In this document: piece by piece, positions 1 to 13,600 of the stretch
Numbering within the stretch: position 1 is the stretch's first letter
Layout: every line of letters begins with the position of its first letter
From: Phylloscopus collybita
Taxonomy: Eukaryota > Chordata > Aves > Passeriformes > Phylloscopidae
Direction of reading: 5' to 3'
Length of the DNA stretch: 64,000 nt
NCBI GenBank assembly: GCA_027886175.1
Contig: JAJNNQ010000029.1
Location: 5,140,501 to 5,204,500, forward strand
The notes under the pieces: generated by a model
Seen by the model: only the letters and a program-made list of their open reading frames with translations
Databases searched by the model: none
Told to the model about the DNA's origin: nothing
Program-made: the position numbers and the translations under genes

Positions 1-202
1 GGCATAACCTCCCTTCACAAGCAATAAACAAGAAGAAAATGCTCAAGGAAAACATTATTTTACAAGTAATAATGAAGACATTCATTCTGAGAAAAAAAGT
101 TCTATAAAAACCTTCCTGCAAAATAGTTAAATGGCCAAAAGCACTATTTCACCACTTTCATCAATTTGTAATTGCTAGCATTAAAAAAAAAATTACACTC
201 AC
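1..202 (-). other. NTRK2: NTRK2 intron 8, proximal part only
   Basis: This is the donor side of the intron after exon 8. It begins with GTGAGTGTA, followed by a T-run in transcript sense (A-run on the plus strand). No other feature is seen before the window edge. Confidence 0.9.
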
Positions 203-502
203 CATCTCCAGGCACTGACATGAAATGAGCATCAACTCGTTTTTCATCCTCTCCATAATCATTCTTTGCAAGTAAGGTGTAAGCACCATTATTCAGGTGT
301 GTAGGATTGTCCAGCTGAAGGCAGCCATGGTATTCACTTTGATTGATAACGTGTATTTTAGTACAGATGTATTCAGACTCATTCAGTACAGCTCCTTCAT
401 AGAACCACTGCAATGTGGGCTTAGGGTTCCCTTTCACAGTGAATGGAATACACCAGTGGTGGTCTGGGGTCGGAGACTCAATAAATGTGATATTTGGTGC
501 AA
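203..502 (-). CDS. NTRK2: NTRK2 coding exon 8: Ig-like domain 2, the neurotrophin-binding domain
   Basis: The exon is 300 bases, residues 284-384, reading [20 protein letters not shown] and on to [10 protein letters not shown]. This is the d5 Ig domain, which in Trk receptors carries the ligand-binding surface for BDNF/NT-4. Visible hallmarks are Cys301 and Cys344 (HWC, HGC), the [12 protein letters not shown] core, the conserved CTKIHV strand and the [12 protein letters not shown] loop. The acceptor is CCAATGTAG and the donor is G|GTGAGTG at 196-202. A G-quadruplex-prone tract lies 75-95 bases upstream of the acceptor. The next exon (stalk and juxtamembrane) is beyond the window edge. Confidence 0.97.
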
Positions 503-2025
503 CTACATTGGAAAAAAGATGAAGAACATTAGAACAATCTGAACATGTCCTTCCTCCCTTCCCTCTCCTCCTCCTCCTCCCTCCCTCCCCTCCCTCCCAA
601 GTTCTCATGGAAGTACTTTTCATTCATCAGTACAAATGTTACTAGATGGAATGGTACCTATTTGAAGGATACTCACACAGGAACATACCTGCTCTGTCTA
701 GAGCATTATGCTGAACTGAAGCTGCTCTTTAGTAAGAAATAAAACAAACTAGTTTCAAAGAATGAAAACATGTTAAATCACTTAAAATGTGTAAGGTGTG
801 GGAACTTTAGGTACTGGATCACTTAGAAGGAGGAGAAAGACACTTTAGCTTTACTTTGCTGAAAAAATGCTGCACAAGAGTGCTGAAGGAAGACAATAGT
901 ATTGAAAATACTTAAAACTGGCCAAAAGCAAATACTACTGGAAAGACACTCAGCTAGTAATCCAAATTTACAGATTATTTTCTTAACAGAATCAAAGACA
1001 GAACAGATTACTTAATTCTCTAGATTCTTCTGTCAGGGAAAAATAATTCTCTACTATACATATTCTCATCCTTGTTCAAACCTGCTAAATGCTTCAAGTT
1101 TACGGACGTCTGTTTCCCTCAAGAGATTATTCCAACACCTTGCCCATTATTTTCCTTTATTTTTATTCTTAACTACATCCAATTTCTTCTAGTTGTACTC
1201 CCTTTTATCACTCATAACAGTGCCAAGCTCAGAATCTCATTTACACTCTTCAAATATTTCTAGTTTATGTTTGTTTCCATACTTATTACATATCCAATTT
1301 CAATGTACAAACCTACATCTACAGTGTTTTTTCTAGTTTACTCTGTCATAAGCACATGCTGAGCAAAATTTGCCATCTATAAAGTGTTCCATTCCCATCT
1401 TCAATTAAACAGAGGGTTGCAACTTGTGAAAACATGCTGTATAGTTCATGTCCAATGACTTCAGCCTGGAGCTTAGATCTAAGAAAGAGGTGTTTGTGTA
1501 TACTATATGTCCCTTCTCCCTTCCTTGGCTCTGAGAACTAAGTGTACTATTCAAAGCTGTGACAAATAAATTTACATCGGGCTGTACACACATTGAACAA
1601 AGCAGTTGTTGTTTTAGGCAGTAAGAACTTAAACATGTGCAGTCTCATATAATTCAACTAGCCTTTTGATGCATTCACATTTTGCAATTCCTAAGACAGT
1701 GTGCATGTACATACACACCATTACAAACCTTCCCACACTGACAACGCCATTCAGTATTCAGGATTTCAGACCTTTTACAGATTCTCTTACACATTCTTTT
1801 AACTGGAAGGCAAAGCAGTCAGAAGTACATTTTTTGCAGAATACAGAGCTGAAAAAGATAAATGCAACAATGGCTGATTGGGCTACTCCTAGCAATAACT
1901 GCAGTAGATAGTTCATATGCCTTAAGGGTTTTCGTTTCAATAGCTTGAAGGTCAAAAAAATACCCAAAACAGTTCCTGTCAATGCAGTTTGGCCTCCAGG
2001 TCTGTATGGAGGCCCACATACGTAC
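503..2025 (-). other. NTRK2: NTRK2 intron 7
   Basis: A 1.5 kb intron with donor GTACGTATG and acceptor CCAATGTAG. The acceptor side holds a strongly purine-rich stretch in transcript sense (545-598, described separately). I see no exon-like or transposon-like sequence in the remainder. Confidence 0.9.
579..598 (-). promoter_or_regulatory. G-quadruplex motif upstream of the exon 8 acceptor
   Basis: On the transcript strand five G-runs are separated by single A residues: GGG-A-GGG-A-GGGG-A-GGG-A-GGG, followed by (GGA)n and GGGAAGGGAGG. This satisfies the canonical four-tract G4 rule with one-base loops and one spare tract. It lies 75-95 bases before the AG that opens exon 8, in the region where a branch point and splicing enhancers normally sit. 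A role in exon 8 splicing is inference. Confidence 0.65.
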
Positions 2026-2158
2026 AGAATACGGTAAGCTCGGCAGAGGCTTGGTCCTCTCCCACAATGTTCTCTGCTACACAGGAAATCTCCAGTCCAC
2101 TATCCATTGACGAAACATTCTTGATGGTGAGAGAGGCAGGGTTCTTATTTGTGTCACT
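2026..2158 (-). CDS. NTRK2: NTRK2 coding exon 7: second half of Ig-like domain 1
   Basis: The exon is 133 bases, residues 240-284: [30 protein letters not shown], then [14 protein letters not shown] and a split Phe. Cys265 pairs with Cys217 of exon 6 to close Ig domain 1. The D-S-G-L-E-I-S-C motif is the usual 'DxGxYxC'-type F-strand with Ile in place of Tyr, as in other TrkB proteins. The acceptor is CATTTTTAG. The donor is GTACGTATG, a less common GTAC start that still matches at +5. The exon joins cleanly to exon 8 to restore a Phe codon and continue F-A-P-N-I-T. Confidence 0.95.
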
Positions 2159-5121
2159 CTAAAAATGATCAGAAAAACACGAATGCATCAGCCACAGCAT
2201 TAAGAACAATGGAGAGGGAGGGAATCACTGGCCACAGCTGAATGGCATTTTTCATTTTCCCTTCCTTTTAGCTGTATCTGTCTACAATTAACCAAAGCCT
2301 TATTTTAGTGTCTTATCCAAACAGACATAAAAACAAGAACCAAGACAAGAACCGATTCTAAGAGTCAGTGGCAACAGATTCAAAGCTGCAAAGTCCTGCT
2401 ACAAACTTTGCACTCAACCATGTTTCTGCCCCGTCACTTTCAGTCTGTGCCTTTTTTTTACACTTTATCCTCTCTACACAAATATTTTTTCTTCTAATCA
2501 TATGACCTTGTTCATTCCTCTCTTCTACCTCATAACTGATTTCTATAGTCTACCTCTGCCTGTTCTCTTCTTCTTTTTCTTCCTGCCTATATCTGTTGAA
2601 TCCTCGCTTTACTCATCCTTTTCTCTCATTTCTTTAAATTTATGCTTCACATCTTTTCCACTTCTCTTCCACTGCTGCCCTCTGAGCCCTACTGTATCTT
2701 GACATGTTTTCTATCTCCTTCTTAACCAAATTTCTCTTGAAAGCTTTCTTCTCTCAAGAAACCTTCCACGAGAAGCTGCATATCTTCTGCTGCCTAAGCT
2801 ATTCACTAAGTACTGTTTTATGCATTTAAGAACAAGCTAATTATGGTAAGGATGATTCTTAAAAAATCTTGATTCTTATGATTCTTAGAAAGGTCGTTGT
2901 CTATCTACAGCCTTAAGTAACATACTGACCATGCAGCTATGTCACACTGGTAAAGCAAATATAGCTGAATTAACCTCCTACACAAAAAGCAGTAGCAAAG
3001 CTGGTTGTTACTCCCGTGTTAATAAATCAGGCCCTTCACATGATCTCCAAATAATTATTATTTCCATACTTGAATTTTTCATAAAGAGCTAGACTATTTT
3101 GTTAAATTGGAAAGAAACCAAAGCACACTCTGAAAAATAAATAATAATTATGATAATTTTTAAAACTATTTTTAAGGTACTTTTTGTAATGTACACTGTC
3201 AGTGCTACAGACAACACAAACAAGTAACCCATTATAATTGTAAAACCACAGCAACTTTAGATGGCAGTCAACAGGAATATGTGGGAGCACTCCTGCATAC
3301 AGTCCTGTGCAAACAGAATTTTGAACCTTGAGATGACACCCTAACTCCACTTGAGTTAAACATCCCTTTGATCTCAGTGTGACAGTAGGGGAGGCAGGTG
3401 GAAAAGCAAACACCCCTTCACATATTTTCTTATTTCACAATTCTCAGAGCTGAGCAGTGCTCAATGCTGGACTAAAAGCAGAGGGGCTGAAACACAGGTT
3501 TAGGGCTGAAATCTAGAGCAAGAAAAATCTAAGCAACATCAGTCAAACTATCCATCAACACAGAAACTCAGAACATAAAGGTTAGCTTTGCAGAACTCAA
3601 GTCTAGTTTTAACCTTTGCTAGTGCCCCTCTTTTTACAGAGGTGAGAGAAAACAGTGAAAAGAAGCATACAAGATGAAGAAAATGAAGGCAGAAACTGAG
3701 ATATGGAAGTGAAAGAAAAGAAACCAAAAGCAATACTCATAGAAAAGGGTAGTTGAGAATGGCAAATAAGGACTAAAAGGCTCGTGCTCTTCTGCTACTG
3801 AAAAGACTGCTGTGCTCCGTGGCTAAGGGTGTAGCCAGCCAGCATGTCTACAATAGCATGATAAAGTTATGCCAAGACCGAATACACATGGAAAACTCGA
3901 AGCAAACTGACCATGGCATTTCAAAGATAGGAGGGTTAAAAAAAATTAGTTGATCTCACTTTTTGAACAGAATCCCACATTTGTTTTGGCTCCTAGAATT
4001 AAAATTTTTAAAAAAAGTTTTAGAACAGTGCAACAGGCCAGAAGTTCCCCAAACTGTTTTAATTTCTTGTGCTCGATGACGACTGATGTCTTGATGCCTT
4101 TGGGGAGTTTTACAGATCAGAGGGAATTTTAAAAGTACAACCAGAGCTCTACAGAGCTCATATTTATGAAAGCTGGAATGAAAGACAGACTACTTAAATT
4201 CTATACAAGCCTGATATAAAGAACTTTGGAAAGAAAATATGAAAACAGTGAGACCCAAGAAGTCTTGTCTCTTCCTCACTGCAGGAAGAGTTTTGGAAGT
4301 ACACTTCCCACACCTTGTACAGACCAAGAAGCTTTAGGCAGTGTGCACCATCATGAATACAGGAAAGCAAATGCAATAAAATTGTAATAAATATGGGGTT
4401 TTCCTACGGTAAAATAACAGCAATTTATGAGGTCAGCAACTGCTTATATGCCCCTCCTTTTTCAATATTTCCATCAGAAAGGGCTTAATGAGTACACAGT
4501 CTACAAAAACAATACATATATATATATATATAAACAATTAACTCAGAAAACAAAATTACCCCATTAAGATGATTTCAATGAAGAAAGATATTCATACATC
4601 ATTTAAAAAAACAAAACCAACTTGACAGTCTTTTAAGTAAAATCTTCAATTTCAAGGCTTTCTGTTGCTGCTAAGTGTGTTGAAGAAAAGTTAAACAAGC
4701 CACAAAATATTTACCGAATTATGAAATTAAAATTAAATAAAATTACAGATGCAAAGGTTTTTTTCACAATCAGTATAGATTTCATTTAGTCTCTTTAGGC
4801 ATGTATCATTGATAACAAGAAAGTTCTTATGTTTCAGTATCCAGTTTACATTACTTCCGAAAAACTACATTACTCTCATTTACAAGTGAACATCCAAAAC
4901 CCAGAGTGCAAACGAGAATCTTGAGAAACAAATGTCTGCCATTCCCCAAAAGCACTGCCACAGTCACCCTGGACTGAAGTAACTGGAACATAAATGTAAT
5001 CCCAACATTAACTTTCTATTTCATTTTTTAATGGGAAGTTAACTAGAGCTGGAGATGAAACTTCATTCCACCCTTCAACAGGTGTCACCTGAACTGTCAC
5101 GTGCTTGATTACAGACCTTAC
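2159..5121 (-). other. NTRK2: NTRK2 intron 6
   Basis: A 3.0 kb intron with donor GTAAGGTC and acceptor CATTTTTAG. It is mostly AT-rich. A short (TA)n run lies near 4517-4532 and a CT-rich stretch near 2540-2700. No repeat family or exon is recognised. Confidence 0.88.
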
Positions 5122-5258
5122 CTCATGGTTTGAAACAAGATTAGTTACCACCCAGGACACATTTGGGGGTGGCCCGCCAGTAGTATCACAGTACAACGTG
5201 ATGCTCTTTCCTTCCACCACGGTGATGTTGTAATTGCTTAAGTTTGCTGAGGGCAAGT
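5122..5258 (-). CDS. NTRK2: NTRK2 coding exon 6: first half of Ig-like domain 1
   Basis: The exon is 137 bases, residues 194-239: [20 protein letters not shown], then [15 protein letters not shown] and onward to NLVSNHE. Cys217 is the B-strand cysteine of the Ig-C2 fold and SW is the core tryptophan position. Asn-X-Ser/Thr glycosylation sequons are visible (NLS, NIT, NVS). The acceptor TCTATCATAG is a poor pyrimidine tract. The donor is GAG|GTAAGGTC and leaves phase 0, so the next exon begins on a whole codon. Beyond the donor the frame stays open for another 38 codons (to the stop ending at 5008), so retention of this intron would give a soluble receptor truncated in Ig1. Confidence 0.95.
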
Positions 5259-7610
5259 CTATGATAGAAACAACAACACAATAACCCAACATGTATTTGT
5301 ATTTGACAGAATAGACACCATGCAACTCTAAGCAAGCTGTATAAATGCAACCACTACATCAAAAATTCACTGTAGTCAGTGCTATTCAATCAGGCAGTAC
5401 AAACAGCTCTTTGGAAATAAAAAACTACAATCTTAAGCAGCTATGTATTTTCTGCACCTCCTCTGCTTCAAATTCTAAGAAAACTTTACTGCATGTGGAA
5501 ATACATTAACTAGAGAATTATATAGCAATTATATATACATCAGGTGCACAAACAGAAATGATCTTAACTTCAGTTTTTAACATCAAAAGGAAAAAAAACT
5601 CTCTTCCTTTACTCTTTAAAACTAGAAACTGTATCTGTCTCTTTATAACACCTACAAACGTCTAGGAACCTCTAGGTTCCACTGACATAGTAGTATTTTC
5701 ACTGTTCTCCACAACACTAACAGGAAAATCCCATTAGCTCCCAGTATCCCACAGGAGACTGCAGTCCTCTCTCTCTCATATAGAGACATAGCTCAGAGAG
5801 AGCAGGACAAAACCTAGATCTTAAGGTCAAAGGGAGGAAAACAGAGAACTTAACAGATTGAACTAGAGAAGGGAAAGGACAGAAGAGAGGGATAGCAATT
5901 GCACAGAGCTCTACTCAAGGCATCTCAGCTGATTTTTCTATTGTCCTTGGGAAAGCACAAAAGCAGTGAGATGTTAGCACTCATCAGGAAATAGGACTAG
6001 GTTTTAAAATAATTAGGACTCCCTCTCCATCTTACAGAGGTATAAATCACTCTGTGCCTCATTCTAAGGCACCCAAAGCAATGGGAACTTCCCAGAGAGC
6101 AAATTTATGCCGAATGTTTACAAAAACACAAGGAATTATAGAATTACTCTCTCCAAGATAATACTAGCAATAGCAGTAGGTTTCAGGAAATAAGGAACTC
6201 ACATTTTGTATTTATTTATGTAGCAAATAATTATGCACCATTCTAGATATAACATCTTTCTTAAAAGATACTAAGTCATGACTTGAAGCTCCTACACTCT
6301 GTAAAGATTCTTGGTCTCATTTACGAGGCATTTCACATCAACTGTTATAGGCAAATTTTACTTGCAATTTATTATCTCAAATAATCATGCTTATCTACTG
6401 TGCAGGACATTTATGCATAATTTTGCAATGACTTTTCTTTTTCTGAAACAAAAGTTCTCTTTGGTTATGTTTTTTAGTTGAGTGTACAGCAGTTTCATCA
6501 TGGACTTGATGGTACAGATGTTTGGTAGAGATATTTTTCTTTACGTAAAAGACACAAAACAAATAAATAACCATCAAATCACTGTGAACACATTCACAGG
6601 CTTGCTGGAGGTTCAGTAGAAGCTAGATGTATTGGAAACCTCCCTTAAATTAGTTCAATAAAAAATAACTGAGTGGAAGTTATACAGAAAACTCAGAGAG
6701 TTTTTCCAGACAATGCTTTCCTGCCTAATAAGATTTGAAGATCAGCACAAGCATACAATAACTGCTCAGGCAATTCTCACAGTGTTTTAAGTTGTGTGGT
6801 AATATGATTCCTATTATAGGCATCATGGATTTCTTCAATTATGTTCACTATATAAACCATGGGTTGAAGTTTATTGAGACAAAGCTGGAGACTTTGTATG
6901 CCTTGATGCAGTAATCTGTTAGAGAAGGTAGCCATCTGCTCTAGCCTGCTGTGAATTCAGATCTCACCAGTGTCTGTCAACTAGCTGAGCAGGAAATAAA
7001 ACTAATCTTAGAGAACATTTGGATATTAATTATGCTAGTTAGGGAACAAGGGAAGAAGTAATGAGATAATTTGCTTCATAAAGTTACACTTCCACAACAC
7101 CTCTAAATACTGTCCAATTACTCTTGCCAGACCTGAACGTGCAAAGAGAATAAAGGTCCCCACTCTTCTTAACCCTACCACTTGGGAGAAGGTCTACATG
7201 ATAGATTAGCATTTCATTGCACAAACTGGCACAGTTCCTACTAACACACCATTTCATGTGAAACTTCTCATGCAAGCAAAAATAAAAACAACTTTTGTCC
7301 CTTAGAGCTCTCCTTTAAATAGCTGTTAAGTTTTGAAGCAAATTCTTCCTGCAATGTGTTTATTTATAGGATAAGCAACTGAAGTTTAATTCCTGTGGTA
7401 CTGGCTCTGGTTCCTACCCAGAACTAGATCTAGTTCTGTTTATTTGCAGAAGTCTGCAGGCGTCATGTTGGTGTTACATTTCAAATGGAAACAGCTACAT
7501 CAGGCTTCATCCTGCCAGAAGGCTATAAAATAACAGTGCTTATTACTCTGTATGTTTATAAAGTTACATTAAAAACCAGTTGCAAGGCCCCTGCATCCAA
7601 AAGGGTACAA

Positions 7611-7660
7611 ATGGAATGGAATGGAATGGAATGGAATGGAATGGAATGGAATGGAATGGA
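7611..7660. repeat. (GGAAT)n pentanucleotide microsatellite
   Basis: Ten perfect copies of the unit ATGGA (equivalent to GGAAT/ATTCC), flanked by ordinary sequence. It is the same unit as mammalian satellite II/III, but a 50-bp array here is an ordinary short tandem repeat. It creates a spurious plus-strand reading frame of Met-Glu-Trp-Asn-Gly repeats. Confidence 0.95.
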
Positions 7661-10600
7661 GTTAGAGAGAGAATAGATTAGAAATCACATTATTGTGTGT
7701 GTTTTCTTTTACCTTTTTCCAAGACATAAGATGGGTGGAAAACACAAGAATTGTCTTGGAACTCATTGTTTCTGGTTAGATATATTGAGATAGTGTGCTT
7801 TAACTGCAGGTGAATTTTGCTTTTATTTTCAGTGGCACCCAGACTGCTCCAGAGCAGAATCCACACTAGCTAAGATGTGGCTCTATTTGGGAAAAGCAAG
7901 AACAGTCACATAAGGCCTCATCTAGACATGACACATTGCCTTCATCAGCAAAGCAATGACACTAAGTAGCAAAACCTGTACTGAAAAATAGTTGTATGTT
8001 AAAAAAACATGATGGGACTTAACATACACAAATGCTCAGTTTGTATGCCCAGTGTAGTGTGAGACTATTTATATTGGCCAGTAACACTTTGACTCTTACA
8101 GAACTACAGAGATACCCAACTGTGCTGACTTTACACTCTAGTTAATCTGGTTAAATACAGTATTTTAGATAGTTATCACTTTTGTTGATAGGGATGTACA
8201 TTTTAAAGGACTTTGTAAGCAGCAATTGATACACACTCTCAAACAGCATACTCAAATACTTCTGTATACTGCCAGCATAGTAAGATTAGACTGTAGCATA
8301 AGGGCCTGTACAAGGAAGGCATGACATCATCTTTCCTCAATTTCATCTTGGTATCTGTCAGACAGATTATTCCATGCCTCAAAGCTCAAAACAGAATCTC
8401 TGTTCCAAACTTTGATAGAATTAATTATTATAACTCTGGATATCAGCAATAACCCTGCTAGTACCTGATTGATTTTTCAAATTTGCTATATTCTTGGCCT
8501 TAACCTTCTGCAGCAATGTGTTGTATATAGGCTGTATACAAGAGCCACTCCCTATTATGAGTTCTCACTGATATTCAAATTTATTGAGTACTCTCCTGTT
8601 CTAGTGGAATAGAGTAAAGAGAGTTTCTGAATGATCTTTTTAAGACCACCTTGTTTTGTTTTGTTTTGGGTTTTTTTGCAATTCCTCTTTCTTTTCAATA
8701 ATCCATTCAAAGCTTTTCAACCTCTAAAAATCAGGAGGAAAGAACCTGCTACTGAGAACTTCAAACTGTAATGTAGAGAGTAACACAGGCTGAGACACAA
8801 AATCATACACTAAAATCCATGTGTTTCCATTATGCACTGGTACATAATAGCTATTTGTTTTCACTACATACAGAATGTATTTTCTCATATTCACCATGAT
8901 TACACTTTATTCCCAGGAATAGGTTGCTCTGGATTAGAATAAGCAGTCACTTCCCTCACCCCAGTACAACTAGACAGAACTGAAGACAAGCAGGAGGAAC
9001 CCATTTATGTCAGCTGAGTTTCTCCAAATACCATCTCATGCTTTAGGAGAAACAAACACTCTTTAAAGTAGGGCTTGGAGTAGGGGGGGGGCATTTACCT
9101 TCACAGACCATCATTAGTGCAAAAGGATGGCCTGAAGCCATCAGACAGTGAAACTGTCAAACATCACTAGAGAATGAGTCACATTTCCCTGTGCACAGCT
9201 GGGACTTCAGCAACCACAAACCCAACACTTTGGATGCCATTTTCAAAGGTTACTACTACATTTGGCTACACAACTGTCAACGGAAATTAAGAAAATGAAT
9301 GTGCCTGTATTCCTACAGGGCTTTCCAAGTATTTATGCTGCTACTTATTACTTTCTACAGAAAACTTAAACTGGCCTTCCTAGAGCCAGACTGTCACTAT
9401 ATGTCAAAGGAAGGATATGATCTAATAGAGAAATAAAAACTCTAGTCTGTAACTCAGCTCTTAACACCAAGAACTTTAGCCAGTATACTAAAGGAACATT
9501 TAAAAGAAAGTGGTCTTAAGCCATAAGAAGCAAATCCACCATTACACCAAAGATACTATTTCACTATCTGCAGTTATAAAAATTTTTACAAAATTAATAC
9601 CAGATTCACTTTTCCTGCTTCAATTTTACCTGCTCAGTTCTAGGATTTTTTCAGTTGTTCAAAAACCTTCAAAAATTCTCTCAATATGGTCAATTACCCT
9701 CATTAATACCTAAGAAATTACATGATAAAAAATTAGTACCTGAGAGAATACTGTAACTTCAATATAGCATTCATTTATGCCATCCTTTGCACACTAAGCC
9801 CCTGATTTTTACTGGCCTTTCAACAAACTCCCAGGAGTCTAGACATGACAGAGTATCACTAAATGGTTTTCAGCGTGGCCCACGTCATTTCCTTTTTCCA
9901 TGGCATTCTTGTGGAGGTCAATTTGTTCTGTGATAAGAACAAGAAGCAACCAAGAAAAAATTACTTTTTTGTTTGCATCTGATTTTTAAACAGGTAATTT
10001 TAATCCTCACCTGAAATCCTTAATCATCTTTTTAATAAATATTTCAGACACAAAATGATCAAAATAATACTGAGGCAGCAACCATGTATCAAATTGAACC
10101 ATTCAAGGCAGTCTACCAGAACCACTGATTTATAAAACATCCACTGCAATTCTTAAGGCACAGTGATTCAAATCAGTCTGCTTTCCTCACAGAAGGTTCC
10201 AATACAGTCTAGGGTTCTTGGTTCTCCTGGTTTGGCTTTTTCACTCCAGGGATAAAACATACAACTTATTACCAGAGTACAGCCTGGTAACAACCACTAC
10301 TTGTACTGTCTGGAGCCTGAAAACAGGATGGTCAACAATGTAATTTTCCATGAACTGTCACACGGATGCTGAAATTTCAGAGCTCTTACTGGCTCAAAAT
10401 TGGTTGTATCAATGTATGGACAACAGGATATGATGATACAACGTTCCTTGTGTCATTCTATTGAAACTGTGCCTTGTTTGAAAAGCAATAAAGTTTACAA
10501 ATTCCAGAAGTCTTTTCCTATGTGCTTTCAAGGGTTTAAAAAAAAATAAAACAGCAAGAAACTTTCTAGTAATTCGAGCTATAAAGATACGAGCTGTTGG

Positions 10601-13600
10601 ATATGTGATTCACCTCTTGGGTTTTGCTTAACAAAAGCCTGCAGCCAACAAGCTCTGAGCCAGATTTTCAGAAAGCCTGGCTGCATCTTCAAAGAGCTAT
10701 AAAAAGGATACCCCAAAAATTTACAAGCCAAGCATGAATGAAAGAAACACAAGCAATTGTTTCCATTTCCTATTGTATCACAACCACAGAATCAAAACTC
10801 TCAATACATAGGAAATTGCAGAAAACTCAGAGAAGTTGCAAGAAGATGACAAGCACAAACATATTCAATGAAGATTTTAAAAATATGTTAGGCAAATAAT
10901 ATACAGAATTAGCAGAAATAAAGAAGATTTAAAACAAATTTTCATTTTTCATTTATCTTCTGGAGCCCAAAGATCCCCATCTCTATTTTTTTTCTGAAGT
11001 TCTAAGATCCCTTTCCTCTCCAGTCTTCATTTCATGATACTAACCACCATGAACTACTCTCCATCACTTCACTAGGATTTTGCCATCATGAACAAAAAAA
11101 CTTGAAATTTCCAGTGGGTTAAAATGGAAAATAAAGGCATTAATCTTAAAGGTATAAGAGGAACAGATGAAAATGAATCTGGGATTATGAACCATTTCCC
11201 CAGATCTCCATATTCTGCCCACTGTGTGTGAATGTAAATTTAAAACACCTGCCCTGGATCAAAATTCCTTCAAATCTTCAGGAGAATATATAGCTTGCCA
11301 TGTGGTACAGCAAATATTGATGGGTGTTTTCCACAATAACCAAATGCACCAATGGTACTTTGCAAAGGTCTGGCAGAATGTATCTCTGTCAAGAGGCAAA
11401 ATGAAAGATATGGCAGCTCACTGAGCCACGCAAATATTTTAAAATACTAAATTAATTTTGCCTCCTCTCATGGCATGCCTGATTGACACTTTCAACTGAG
11501 AACCTTTAAAGAAAACAATTAAACAAGTACAGTCTCTATCAGAAGATGATGAGTCTAATTTAAAGTATGCTTTCCCAGATCAAACACATTACGACATTGC
11601 CTTTGAACACTCCATCACTCCATACTTAACTAAAATTTTCACTAAAGAAGCAAACTTCTTTACACAGAGCCAGCACATGCCACAGCAAAGACCACAAGAC
11701 TTGCTAACTCATCTTTACAACCACAGTGACAAGCACTGTCTCCACAGCACTGTCACGCCATCCAGGGCTTCAAATGCCACCATGAATGCAGTGCAGCCAA
11801 AAACCACCAACAGATGTGCACCCACACAAATTCATTTGGACAGCAAGTGCCAACCTCTACAGAAGCTATGAAGGTTGCTGCTGATATTTCAAACCAGATG
11901 AAGGGCTTAAACTTCCAAAGTTCACATCAGCTCCTTAGCTGTTTCCCAGGACCTTTCTTTTAAGACTCCCAGGTGTAGTCTGGATTCTAATAGGAAGGTG
12001 CTGAATAAAACAGGATCCTGCGTATTATTAGCTGCTCCTCAGTAATAATATAAAGACTGTCTGGAAGAACTTTGAGATTATGTGTTTTTATAGAAGCTAT
12101 CAACTTTATCAACAATTCCCTTGCTACCAGTATCATGAAGGTATCCAACCATGTTTTCTGAATTGCTAAGGAAATGAAATTACATCTGGAGAAATTGTTC
12201 CAACATGGCATTTAAGCTTCAGTTCATCCACAATAGCTTTCGAAAGAAAACAAAAGACAGGTAGGGCCATTGGGCTGAATATGTCAGCCACAAGCTTAAC
12301 AGATGAACTGAGAGTTAAACAGCCTTTGAAGCGTAAGTTAATGAGGCCAAAATCAGCTTATGCGGACCTCTAACAAATTCTCATTCACTAAGTGTATGTA
12401 ATGTAGTTGCAATTCGTGTATGCCTATCTGCAGAACTTCATGTGTGTCCAGAAAATACTCAAAATAATGCTTGTCTGCCTAATGTTGCAACATGAAAACA
12501 CGTGATCCTGAAACAGGAACACTTTCAGTGAACAACATTAAGAAAGTGAAATTATGGGTTTCACTTTTGGTACCAAATATAGCATGTGCCAAGTATATTA
12601 CCGAAGGGATGCCTTGAAGAAAGGGTTCCCCTTTTAAAGATAACAGAGCTTTCTTTAGACTTCAGGACAGAGTTATCTACTTATCAGTCTTCACCTAGAC
12701 AGAGTAAAGTAAGAATACCACCAGAAAAGACTCAAAGAGCTGTTCTCCTTTGCAAATCAGTACACTCCACACTTACACAGATGTGTCAAGTCAGGCAGAG
12801 AGAGTACCTCTGTAAACCTGCAAAATTTCCTGAGTTCAGAGACACTTCTTTCCCTTGGATAATGCTTTATTTCTTTCTATTTCTTATCTACCTTGTATTA
12901 CAAATCTCCTTTGTTGACATTAAAGCAGAACTTGAATCAGAATTATCAAACAAAAACTGGCTTTTTTAAAAAATATGAGATATTCACATACGCCACATGT
13001 GGCTCAACTGTCATCATTCACAACCCCTGATTCACACAGATGGTCATGTCTAAACAACTGTATGAAAGTTGATATTTGATTCATAAATAGACAAATGTTG
13101 CACATTTGTTATAGAAGAAAGTTATAGATGTATCTTTGAAAATGAGATTCCTGTTGCCTTTTCAAACTCCATCAATTTTTGGCTATTTCCGCTGAAAAGC
13201 CAGAAAATTCTTTTAATTAAGTTTGGAAAATTTTAACTCAGCTTGTGAGCAACAGTGAAACCTCATTACTTGTCAAAAGTCTCACAAAAAAATGAAGTTT
13301 TCCACATAGCCCATGATAACAAATAAGAATTAAAATTCTTACAGAGAAAATAAGAACAGTTTGGCACCCCACATCATGCACCACATCCAGTTCTTCTGCC
13401 AAAATAAACAGTGCAGGCTAGAGAATCCATGAATATTCTGAAACACAAACACTAAGAACATTTAGGGTTTTTTTTAAACTCGCTTCATTCTGCCTGTAAT
13501 ATTCTCCTTCTAATAATCTTATCAGTGAAATCTGGCTGATAGTGGAAAAAAATGTCAACACCCACTGGATTATGCCTTTGCTTGTGGTTTTAGACTGCAC

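Noticed and set aside
7605..7675. Repeat protein of Met-Glu-Trp-Asn-Gly units
   Set aside because: It is only the translation of the (GGAAT)n microsatellite.
12586..12969. 127-codon plus-strand frame in intron 5
   Set aside because: No recognisable domain or family, no splice-compatible partner exon, and AT-rich intronic surroundings.
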